From Planctomycetota bacterium (GTDB taxonomy: Bacteria > Planctomycetota > Uabimicrobiia > Uabimicrobiales > Uabimicrobiaceae): a stretch of 42,250 nt of DNA. Position numbers and translations under genes: made by a program. The stretch spans positions 1 to 42,250 of the forward strand of contig JAJDCR010000054.1 in the NCBI GenBank assembly GCA_029260735.1. The letters are read 5' to 3'. Positions 36,801-42,250 of the stretch are shown piece after piece. A model generated the notes under the pieces. That model did not search any database. It was not told where the DNA came from and worked only from the letters and a program-made list of their open reading frames with translations. Numbering within the stretch: position 1 is the stretch's first letter; each line of letters opens with the position of its first letter.

Positions 36801-36904
36801 TAATTTCCCTAAAGTGTGATTTTCGCATAGCAAAAAAAGAAAATCACCAAGATTCCGGCTTAGGATTTCGTATGGTTTTTGAGGAAAAGAAAGGAAAACC
36901 ATGA
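33887..36904 (+). CDS. Ser/Thr protein kinase fused to FGE-sulfatase-like domain
   Basis: 1005 residues in four parts. First is an N-terminal zinc-ribbon-like motif (LTCSICGSE, later ICLLCLTKP) and an Asn/Glu-rich low-complexity stretch. Next is a kinase domain at ~135-415 (IGRGGMGKVLL, VARKLI with the lysine, IHRDLKPDNIMI, VMDWGLAKAI, GTPHYMSPEQAEG). A membrane helix follows at ~443-462 (LLATAMFVSICLALVSWSQY). The C-terminal formylglycine-generating-enzyme-like domain contains FVHIPATWFLAGG, RLPEEWEWELAARGADG, LTGSVAEWTKTP and GLGFRMVFE. Kinase-FGE fusions are typical of planctomycetes; their external domain usually lacks enzymatic cysteines and is thought to bind ligands. The stop overlaps the ATG of the ZnuA-like gene by 4 bases (ATGA). 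Confidence 0.92.
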   Translation: MTTEPPLTCSICGSEYIAEVSQTNSICLLCLTKPQAAIFIEKEALNPPSQSNDKISTNAPTLPNDSSNSHDNEDCIANENSISNEDNLSNNAQSIVFCKAEKTLLDNASLGVEVHNEDDSEEVSPDEGDSKYRFVKEIGRGGMGKVLLYKDNYLRRHVARKLILGSQKKETYQRFIEEAQITGQLEHPNIIPIHEMGIDDSGHTYFAMKYIKGQSLQEIITALKNGKKEEWSLHRMLRIFLEICYAVDYAHSKNVIHRDLKPDNIMIGHFGEVLVMDWGLAKAIGQGQEVFTEDSISTVRENGTMKTITGKVMGTPHYMSPEQAEGLIDELSFPSDVYSLGAILYEMAVGHRCVSGRLALVIIGKVARGKIEKVPAKGVFGPISKELVSIIHKALALNPQDRYPSALELAKDVARWLEGEKVQAFDYKVTDKTRRFFFIYRKEALLATAMFVSICLALVSWSQYLHIQQASFHEKKASQALDSVEHQEKLKNFYHQSAEHHKKVEDSTKKRKRQEEIESHFASISEIVTKSATTYREAYHHTPEYRLKLLEAKAWQMLFEAASLAKKDDWMKTTTFKIQGLLTDKDYQQVHHERSKGHTPIYLSSKQNNVTYALYRHRYNSAGHVWEAHPFHFKEHRFSDPDDKEGTINTLPAEIDLPPGSYRFVFFREAHAPVTHLLYLTHAVNTEFWEGIFGDEKMPSLPGPPNSISLKIDLKAEENIPARILQNFVHIPATWFLAGGESEGWSHHWRESQPFYIEKDEVSIREYHKFIQQIVVSIRKKGLGKMVQVFVQEQKKRDSENLAHFIKLLLDREKTRFLEEHRSKLGSEENEELPSVYITNKEIGEFIQPFLPRKMLRWDGKKVTWAKEATKEADIPVIGVSKFACDFYALWNSFLDKRFYRLPEEWEWELAARGADGRTFSSGNISSKEEHSSISPWGVKHLTGSVAEWTKTPFAGQKNTFVVKGKQESLPLISLKCDFRIAKKENHQDSGLGFRMVFEEKKGKP

Positions 36905-37824
36905 AATTGCTCATCATTTTTCTATCTCTCATTTTATTTGGCTGCGAAAAAGAATCTCCTTCGACAATTTCTAAGACAACTCCAGAGATCTACACTACTT
37001 TTTATCCCGTCGCTTACTTCGCACAAAGAATAGCTGAAAAGTACGCAAGTGTAACTTGCCCCGTTCCCGAGAATGCCGATGCTATTTTCTGGGAAGCTTA
37101 CAAGCATCCCCAGATTATTCAAAAATACCAAAGTGCTGATTTAATTATTCTCAATGGAGCAAAGTTTGCAAAATGGGTAGAGAAGGTATCACTTCCTTCT
37201 TACAAAATGATCAACACATCTAAACCACTAGAGTCAGAGTTCATTTTTATAAACAAAGCCATGACTCACAGCCATATTGGTGGTAAGGAGCACTCTCATA
37301 CAGGACTAGACGGCCATACCTGGGTAGACCCCATCAATGCCCAAATCCAAGCCAAAGAAATAAAAAATGCCTTAGAAAAACTCCTCCCCCAACACAAAAA
37401 TGAGCTAGAAAAAAATTACCAAGCTCTTTTCCAAGATTTAGAAAACATCGCAAAGAAACTAAGGCTCTACCAAGAGCATCCCGAAAACCAAACTCCCCTG
37501 CTGGCGTCTCATCCTGCATACAACTATATAGCCCGAAGATTCGCTTGGAACATCAAAAACTTAGACCTAGATCCCGAAGAAATGCCCAGCGAAGAAACTT
37601 TCGCCCAAATAAAAAACACTCTACTCTCCCATAAGGCTCGCTACATTATTTGGGAATCTCTTCCTCAAAAAGAAATCTCAGAGCGCTTTCAAAATGAACT
37701 GGAGCTAGAAAGTATCGAGTTTTCACCTTGTGAACTCTTATCTCAAAAAGAGCAGGACAAAGGAATCGATTATCTAAGTGTTATGCAACAAAATATAAAA
37801 AATTTGAAAAAAATTTGGCCTTAA
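36901..37824 (+). CDS. ZnuA-like metal-binding ABC lipoprotein, orphan
   Basis: 307 residues. The signal peptide ends in LILFGC (lipobox). The fold matches the cluster A-I solute-binding proteins for Zn2+/Mn2+: TTFYPVAYFAQRIAEKYASV, SADLIILNGAKFAKWVEK, a His-rich loop HSHIGGKEHSHTGLDGHTWV and SHPAYNYIARRF. The DGHTWVDP and SHPAY histidines are kept. The first ligand site, usually ADPHxxEP, reads NADAIFWEAY, so that His is missing. No permease or ATPase gene is adjacent; instead it is coupled by an ATGA overlap to the kinase-FGE gene. It may be a metal sensor or chaperone for that kinase rather than a transporter component (inference). Confidence 0.85.
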   Translation: MKLLIIFLSLILFGCEKESPSTISKTTPEIYTTFYPVAYFAQRIAEKYASVTCPVPENADAIFWEAYKHPQIIQKYQSADLIILNGAKFAKWVEKVSLPSYKMINTSKPLESEFIFINKAMTHSHIGGKEHSHTGLDGHTWVDPINAQIQAKEIKNALEKLLPQHKNELEKNYQALFQDLENIAKKLRLYQEHPENQTPLLASHPAYNYIARRFAWNIKNLDLDPEEMPSEETFAQIKNTLLSHKARYIIWESLPQKEISERFQNELELESIEFSPCELLSQKEQDKGIDYLSVMQQNIKNLKKIWP

Positions 37825-37887
37825 ATTTTTAAAAGAGATATAATAAGGTAATGTAAATTCAAAAAACTAGGCCAACAAGGAGCCCCC

Positions 37888-38646
37888 ATGAAGAAACTTA
37901 TATTTTGTTCAACGTTCCTCTTTTTATCCTCTTTTCTCTGGGCTGCCCCCATTACTAGTGGGCTTATTTCAGAATGGCAAGCAGAAGGAAACGCTACTGA
38001 TAGTGCCGGAGGAAACAACGGAACTTTACTAGGAGGGGTTAGCTTTGGCCCTGGAATTGTCGACCAAGCCTTCTTCTTTGGCAATAACACATCCATTGCT
38101 GATGCCGTTAATGGAGGAAGCGGTTCCCTGCCTTTAGGTAACAGTGCACGCACTTACGCTGCCTGGGTTAATACCACAGGAACAGGAGCCACTCAAGCCG
38201 TTTTTGCTCACGGAGTTCTTAGCGCAACTCCTGGTGCTAACGATCACCTTCTCATTTTTAGCAATGGAATCGTTGGTATGGGAAATGGGCAAGGACATGG
38301 AGTTATTGCCGGTACAACTAGGGTAGATGATGGAGAATGGCACTTAATTGTCGGCACGGTTGAATCCAACGGAGCAACCGCCGTTTATGTCGATGGAGCT
38401 TTAGAAGGCACAGGTACAATCACTAACCCAAATACCTCCGGCGGTAGCTTCATGATCGGTAGCTCCCTTAACCGAGATCCTGGTAATGACTTCTTCGGGG
38501 GAATTGACCAAATGATGGTTTACAACCGGGCCTTGAGCGCCAGCGAGGTTGCCCTGACCTTTAATTCCGTTATAATACCTGAGGCCAGTAGTTTTTTCCT
38601 AGCCAGCTTAGGTTTTGCTGTACTACTACTATTTAGAAAAAAATAG
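37888..38646 (+). CDS. Exported LamG-domain protein with PEP-CTERM-like tail
   Basis: 252 residues. A signal peptide (MKKLIFCSTFLFLSSFLWAA) is followed by a LamG/concanavalin-like beta-sandwich: ISEWQAEGNATDSAGGNNGT, RTYAAWVNTTG, DDGEWHLIVGTV, YVDGALEGTG, FFGGIDQMMVYNRALSASEV. The C-terminus IPEASSFFLASLGFAVLLLF+RKK has the motif / hydrophobic helix / basic end of a PEP-CTERM sorting signal with PEA in place of PEP. AAGGAG precedes ATG 37888. It is probably a cell-surface or exopolysaccharide-associated protein processed by an exosortase; no exosortase gene is in the window. Confidence 0.85.
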   Translation: MKKLIFCSTFLFLSSFLWAAPITSGLISEWQAEGNATDSAGGNNGTLLGGVSFGPGIVDQAFFFGNNTSIADAVNGGSGSLPLGNSARTYAAWVNTTGTGATQAVFAHGVLSATPGANDHLLIFSNGIVGMGNGQGHGVIAGTTRVDDGEWHLIVGTVESNGATAVYVDGALEGTGTITNPNTSGGSFMIGSSLNRDPGNDFFGGIDQMMVYNRALSASEVALTFNSVIIPEASSFFLASLGFAVLLLFRKK

Positions 38647-38670
38647 TATATTTGCACAAGAAAGTCTTTT

Positions 38671-39441
38671 ATGAAAACAATTATAATCTTATCACTACTG
38701 CTTCTACTAGCTCCGCTAAATGCCGCAACTTTAGTAGCTAGCTTTAGTTTTGAAGATAATTTCAATGACACCAGTGGATTTGGCAACAACGGAACTAACT
38801 TCGGGGCTACCATTATTAGCGATGGGGTAAGTGGCAAAGCCGCCAGTTTTGATGGCAATGATTTTGTCAGAGCAGCTGATAGTGCTTCTTTAGATATTAG
38901 TGGCAGCTATACTCTTTCTGCTTGGGTCCGAACAAGTGCCCCTGGTAACCCTGAATTTAGCGGTTTAGTGACAAAGCACTTTACGAATAACAACCGCGCC
39001 TACGGCCTGTTTTTAAACCCTACCAGTGGAGTTCATAATCAATTTGATAATACGGCAAACACTGACTTTCCTCTCAATGACAGCAGTGTCTTAAATGACG
39101 GACTATGGCACAACGTCGTGGGAACCTATGACCAAAGTTCTGGAGTCATGAAGACCTTTGTTAACGGTAGTTTAACCGCCTCACAAAATGTCGGTAGCCA
39201 TACCTTGCAAAACGCAGCTGTCCCTCTGCTCTTGGGAGCTTATGCTTTAAGTGATAATGGATTAACAAACAGAGCATTTTTAACAGGTGACTTAGACGAA
39301 ATACGTGTTTTTGATGGCGTCTTGAATGACCAAGAAGTTCTCGGTTTATTCAACGAAGCGAATGTTGTTCCTGAGCCAATGAATTGCTTGTTTTTTTTGA
39401 TTGCAACAGGGTTTGTTGTTTTGCGAAGAAAATTGCTTTAA
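38671..39441 (+). CDS. Exported LamG-domain PEP-CTERM protein
   Basis: 256 residues. A signal peptide (MKTIIILSLLLLLAPLNAA) is followed by a LamG domain (ASFSFEDNFNDTSGFGNNGT, YTLSAWVRTSAPGNP, DGLWHNVVGTYDQSSG, FVNGSLTASQN, GDLDEIRVFDGVLNDQEV). The C-terminal VPEPMNCLFFLIATGFVVLR+RKLL is a canonical PEP-CTERM tripartite signal. It follows the previous LamG gene after 24 bases and is clearly a relative, though the two proteins have diverged considerably. Likely surface-exposed carbohydrate-binding protein. Confidence 0.88.
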   Translation: MKTIIILSLLLLLAPLNAATLVASFSFEDNFNDTSGFGNNGTNFGATIISDGVSGKAASFDGNDFVRAADSASLDISGSYTLSAWVRTSAPGNPEFSGLVTKHFTNNNRAYGLFLNPTSGVHNQFDNTANTDFPLNDSSVLNDGLWHNVVGTYDQSSGVMKTFVNGSLTASQNVGSHTLQNAAVPLLLGAYALSDNGLTNRAFLTGDLDEIRVFDGVLNDQEVLGLFNEANVVPEPMNCLFFLIATGFVVLRRKLL

Positions 39442-39449
39442 TCGAAGCA

Positions 39450-39795
39450 AGGCTCCTGCCGCACCAGGGTTGTGCCAAGATAAAAATATCAAGAGCCAAT
39501 CAAAATATCAAGAGCCAATCACATCCCCTGTTCGGCAGGAGCACCCGCGATATAAAAACGTTTTTTCAATATGAAACCTATGATCCTGTGAAGGTGCCTC
39601 AATACCATCAGGAGCCAATCACATCCCCTGTTCGGCAGGAGCCTCACCCTCCAGGGAACATGGTACTTAGAACGGTTTTCGATCATCTTTTCCTAAAATG
39701 GTTTCAGATAAGCCTCGCCTTCCAGGGAACATAAGCCTTCAAACGGTTTCCGATGATCCTTTTCATAAAACGGTTCCAGATAAACCTCGCCCTCC
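39450..39795. repeat. Non-coding cluster of direct, inverted and tandem repeats
   Basis: There are three nested patterns. (1) A 31-bp perfect direct repeat (GAGCCAATCACATCCCCTGT...) at 39512-39542 and 39612-39642, exactly 100 bp apart, with AGGCTCCTGCCG at 39450-39461 as inverted match to CGGCAGGAGCCT at 39633-39644. (2) A 19-bp tandem AAAATATCAAGAGCCAATC at 39483-39501 and 39502-39520. (3) A degenerate ~71-bp tandem starting GCCTCACCCTCCAGGGAACA at 39641, again at 39712 and partly at 39784. I see no coding frame. It fills the 385-base gap between two convergent genes. Confidence 0.75.
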
Positions 39796-39826
39796 ATCCT
39801 CGCACGGTATTCGGGGTCGTTAAATC

Positions 39827-40381
39827 CTAGAGCAAACTCAATTCCTCAGCATGGGGTGTGAGTGCCTCAATTAAAAAATCAATGTGCTCATCTAGGGTAA
39901 CTCCGAGCATCTCCACTCCGGCGTTAATTTCTCCTCGCTCGACTTTCGCGGCGAACTCTTTTTGCTTGAGTTTCTTTTTGATCGACTTGGCTTTGAGCCC
40001 AACAATTCCTCCCGGTCTCACTTTGCAATAAGCAATGATAAATCCTGTTAGTTCGTCACAGGCCAACAAGGCTTTGTCTAAAGGTGTGTCGTAGGACACG
40101 TTCCACTTGGTGTAATGAGCAGAAATAGCATGAGCCATTTCTTCTTCTCCTTTTTCTCTCAACCAAGAGACAACTTTCTGTGGATGGACTTCGGGCCATC
40201 TTTGGTAATCGGCGTCGTGGAGAAGTCCTGTTAAGGCCCATTTTTCAACATTCGTTCCATCTCCATACTTATGGACGGCTTGAGTCATGACAATCTCTAT
40301 AGAGCGAGCGTGTCTCAGAAGCGCAGGATCATCTGTCCACTCTGCTAGTTGTTTTTCGGCCTCTTCTCGGGTTAGAGACAT
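39827..40381 (-). CDS. HD-domain hydrolase
   Basis: 184 residues from ATG 40381, which has AAGGAG at 7-base spacing; the frame extends ten codons further to 40411 without a ribosome site. HD-superfamily residues are visible: LRHARSIEIVM (His), WALTGLLHDADYQ (HD) and LLACDELTG (Asp). These bind metal in small phosphohydrolases acting on nucleotides or other phosphorylated compounds. The substrate is unknown. It is a single gene, divergent from the PEP-CTERM gene at 40484. Confidence 0.88.
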   Translation of the reverse strand: MSLTREEAEKQLAEWTDDPALLRHARSIEIVMTQAVHKYGDGTNVEKWALTGLLHDADYQRWPEVHPQKVVSWLREKGEEEMAHAISAHYTKWNVSYDTPLDKALLACDELTGFIIAYCKVRPGGIVGLKAKSIKKKLKQKEFAAKVERGEINAGVEMLGVTLDEHIDFLIEALTPHAEELSLL

Positions 40382-40400
40382 AGGGATCTCCTTCTTTTTT

Positions 40401-40429
40401 TTGCTTTTCAAGTTTTAATTTGTTATACT
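40401..40429 (+). promoter_or_regulatory. Sigma70-type promoter of the PEP-CTERM gene
   Basis: TTGCTT (40401-40406) and TATACT (40424-40429) are separated by exactly 17 bases. They lie 55 bases upstream of ATG 40484, giving a leader of roughly 45 bases. This is the clearest promoter in the window. Confidence 0.65.
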
Positions 40430-40483
40430 ATATTAAGTAATTCTTAAAAATATCAAATATATTATACTTCACGAGGCACAAAA

Positions 40484-41017
40484 ATGTTTCTACCTCCAAG
40501 ACTTAACTCACTTGCTCTTGTTTTAGTCATGGCTATTTCGACTTACACTGGAGCAACCATGATCGGTGACGAGCTTCTTATCCGAAGAGCGTTCCCCAAC
40601 GTAGAAACAGATTTTACTACTCCTGTTTCCACCACTGTTATTGCTGGCACTTCTGACATAGTCACCCTTCAAGCTCCTTTTTGGGTCATCAATCCGGAAG
40701 CCAATAACATCATCATTGACGTTGAAGGAAGTAGCGGAATGGGGGGAAGTCCCAGTACTTTCGATGGGATAGTCTTCACAGGCTTTAGCAACAATATTAC
40801 AAATGTAAGTGTTGTTACTGATGTTGGCAACCTTGTTTTTGGAGTTGATTTTGGAAGTAACTTTATCAACCTGAATCTATCAGGTGGCTTCGACTCCAGC
40901 GACTTCATCAACTTACAAGTTGACTTTGCTCCAGTAGTTCCGGAACCTACTTCTTGGATTTTATTAGGACTAGGGGCTTTTGTTATTAGAATTAGAAAAC
41001 GTTTTTTTCTTGGCTAA
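40484..41017 (+). CDS. PEP-CTERM exported protein, unknown
   Basis: 177 residues. A signal peptide (LNSLALVLVMAISTYTGA) is followed by a beta-rich domain of ~130 residues with no recognised family (PFWVINPEANNIIIDVEGSS, then FDGIVFTGFSNNITNVSVVT). A PEP-CTERM tail (VPEPTSWILLGLGAFVIRIR+KRF) ends it. It has its own promoter at 40401-40429. Its last 48 bases overlap the 3' end of the convergent hydrolase gene. Probable surface or exopolysaccharide-linked protein. Confidence 0.85.
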   Translation: MFLPPRLNSLALVLVMAISTYTGATMIGDELLIRRAFPNVETDFTTPVSTTVIAGTSDIVTLQAPFWVINPEANNIIIDVEGSSGMGGSPSTFDGIVFTGFSNNITNVSVVTDVGNLVFGVDFGSNFINLNLSGGFDSSDFINLQVDFAPVVPEPTSWILLGLGAFVIRIRKRFFLG

Positions 41018-41992
41018 ATCAGAAAAGAAGCTGACAATTTTTTCTTCTGCCCAGAATCTTCCCTTTTGAGGATCATCTTCTCTTTTGCGGATGAACCCGA
41101 CATGCCCCCCTTCTTCGGAAATAATTGTTTGGATATGAGGGTTTTCTTCTATTTGATCCCAATACTTTTGGTAGTTCTCCGCTGGTATAATAGGATCATC
41201 AATAGAGTAGATCATGAGGGTTGGAACTTGAATCTTTTCGAGAAGAGGGCCACTACTGTTTTGAGTATAGTAATCTTCAGCATCTTCAAAACCATAGAGA
41301 GGAGCTGTAACATGATTATCAAACTCCCACAACGAAGAAGGTTTATGCTTGAGCATTCCTCGGTATAAATGAGGAGCTCGATTTCTTTTTTCTCTATGGT
41401 TATTTAAAAGGGCTCGGAGAAAGTAGTTTCCATAAATCGACTTGTCTACCCACTGAGTGGTAATGGATAGATTTAGAGGAGAAGAAAGGGAAGCTACTCC
41501 GTCAACTCGCTGAGAAGCTTTCTCTCCCCATTCCCCGAGCATTTTTAGGACAGTATTTCCCCCCAAAGAAACCCCCACAATATAAAGAGGTTTCTTTAGA
41601 GAGAGCGCATCTATTACTTCAACAATATCCAGCCATAAGCCAGCATGCGCTCCTGTTGTACTGTATTTATCGTGCCCGTATCCTCGTAAATTCATCCTGT
41701 GAACATCAAAGCCTTGTTTTAGTCCGAGCAGTGCCATACGAGACATATAGGCTGATTCTGATGAGCCCATAAAGCCATGAACCAAAAGAATATTTCCCCG
41801 CGACAAAACACGATCAGAGACAAAGTGACTGCTAACAAGAACTTGGTCATCTTCTAAGCGTACAACCGTTTCTTGGCGGCAATGAGAAGGCCACTGGCTA
41901 TTTTTGGGCCAGTAAGAAGAAACCATTGTCTGAGTATGCGCTCCCCCTAGAAGAAAAGGAACTTGGAAGAAAGACTGGGCATTTTTCTTCAT
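40970..41992 (-). CDS. Alpha/beta hydrolase, YheT/EMB8-like
   Basis: 340 residues. The N-terminus FLLGGAHTQTMVSSYWPKNS is typical of the YheT/EMB8 group. An oxyanion segment NILLVHGFMGS, nucleophile elbow GVSLGGN (Ser), acid IDDPIIP (Asp) and GGHVGFI (His) complete the catalytic triad. These are esterase-like enzymes, mostly of unknown substrate, probably lipidic. It starts 5 bases after the stop of the upstream 3-hydroxyacyl-CoA dehydrogenase gene, suggesting a fatty-acid-related operon. It overlaps the convergent PEP-CTERM gene by 48 bases. Confidence 0.9.
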   Translation of the reverse strand: MKKNAQSFFQVPFLLGGAHTQTMVSSYWPKNSQWPSHCRQETVVRLEDDQVLVSSHFVSDRVLSRGNILLVHGFMGSSESAYMSRMALLGLKQGFDVHRMNLRGYGHDKYSTTGAHAGLWLDIVEVIDALSLKKPLYIVGVSLGGNTVLKMLGEWGEKASQRVDGVASLSSPLNLSITTQWVDKSIYGNYFLRALLNNHREKRNRAPHLYRGMLKHKPSSLWEFDNHVTAPLYGFEDAEDYYTQNSSGPLLEKIQVPTLMIYSIDDPIIPAENYQKYWDQIEENPHIQTIISEEGGHVGFIRKREDDPQKGRFWAEEKIVSFFSDLAKKKTFSNSNNKSP

Positions 41993-41997
41993 AGAGC

Positions 41998-42250
41998 CTA
42001 TACTTCCAAAACAGTTGAGGTATCTACGATGGTATATTCGGAAAAATCTCGAACTGCCTTTACCTTAAAACCATCCCACTCATAAAAACCTTTCCCTGTT
42101 TTTACTCCCCACTCTTCTTTTTTAAACATCCGCGTTAAAAGAGCAGGAGGGTAATAGCGAGGGTCTTGAGTTGCGATATACATAGCCATAGAGACTCGGT
42201 AAAAAGTATCTACTCCGACAAAGTCCGCTAGCTTAAATACTCCCTGCGGA
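41998..42250 (-). CDS. 3-hydroxyacyl-CoA dehydrogenase, C-terminal part (5' end outside window)
   Basis: The frame is open to the window edge and reads PQGVFKLADFVGVDTFYRVS, then MAMYIATQDPRYYPPALLTR and EEWGVKTGKGFYEWDG. This is the C-terminal domain of 3-hydroxyacyl/3-hydroxybutyryl-CoA dehydrogenases. The family oxidises 3-hydroxyacyl-CoA with NAD(P)+. After the usual GKGFYxW end there is a ~25-residue extension (VKAVRDFSEYTIVDTSTVLEV). It is upstream of, and probably co-transcribed with, the hydrolase gene. Confidence 0.85.
   Translation of the reverse strand, partial: PQGVFKLADFVGVDTFYRVSMAMYIATQDPRYYPPALLTRMFKKEEWGVKTGKGFYEWDGFKVKAVRDFSEYTIVDTSTVLEV

Noticed and set aside
39512..39642. 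Two 31-bp perfect repeats suggested a CRISPR array
   Set aside because: Only two copies, a 69-bp spacer, other nested repeats around them and no cas genes.
39384..39734. 116-codon plus-strand frame across the repeat cluster
   Set aside because: It starts inside the LamG gene in another frame and reads through non-coding repeats.

Overview
The window is AT-rich and looks like a chromosomal segment of a PVC-group bacterium, most likely Planctomycetota-like. Three large receptor-type Ser/Thr kinases with different C-terminal sensor modules, one kinase ending in a formylglycine-generating-enzyme-like domain, zinc-ribbon-headed membrane proteins, ELWxSDGT repeats and a cluster of LamG / PEP-CTERM exported proteins all point that way. 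This assignment is inference; there is no rRNA or other phylogenetic marker to settle it.

The left part (about 1-22250) is accessory and dynamic. It holds two near-identical Rpn-like PD-(D/E)XK genes (the first cut by the window edge), a LexA-headed regulator without a peptidase domain, a Ser/Thr kinase divergent from an ELWxSDGT-repeat protein, a decayed scrap of a XRE regulator, an ERCC4/XPF-type nuclease, small membrane and zinc-ribbon proteins, and then the most unusual locus. That locus is an apparent operon of a cobalamin-binding-type radical SAM enzyme, a guanylate-kinase-like protein and a 1603-residue protein with an HTH-like head and a degenerate P-loop (16316 down to 9476). Next to it lies a collapsed type I restriction locus: the first ~42 codons of hsdM are joined out of frame to a 5'-truncated hsdR, with hsdS gone. 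A XRE regulator and a divergent large serine recombinase follow, and a tRNA-Asn with its own terminator marks the transition to core-type genes.

The right part (about 22400-42250) is mostly core-like. A minus-strand set (WPFF-repeat lipoprotein, mlaE, mlaF) is probably a lipid-transport operon; a 112-bp MITE sits between mlaE and mlaF and its target TA is part of the mlaE stop codon. sucC-sucD follow with a 1-base stop/start overlap. On the plus strand come a kinase with PEGA-like repeats, a 5'-nucleotidase-like lipoprotein that has lost its metal-binding motifs, and a Na+/Ca2+ exchanger. Then come a zinc-ribbon/kinase/FGE fusion overlapping a ZnuA-like lipoprotein, and two LamG proteins with C-terminal sorting tails. 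A non-coding repeat cluster, an HD-domain hydrolase, a PEP-CTERM protein with a clear sigma70-type promoter, an alpha/beta hydrolase and the C-terminus of a 3-hydroxyacyl-CoA dehydrogenase complete the window.

The best candidate for an undescribed system is the radical SAM / guanylate-kinase-like / giant P-loop operon. Its neighbours (restriction remnant, recombinase, Rpn-like nucleases, tRNA boundary) are what one expects around an anti-phage or other island-borne system, but its function is not visible from the sequence.
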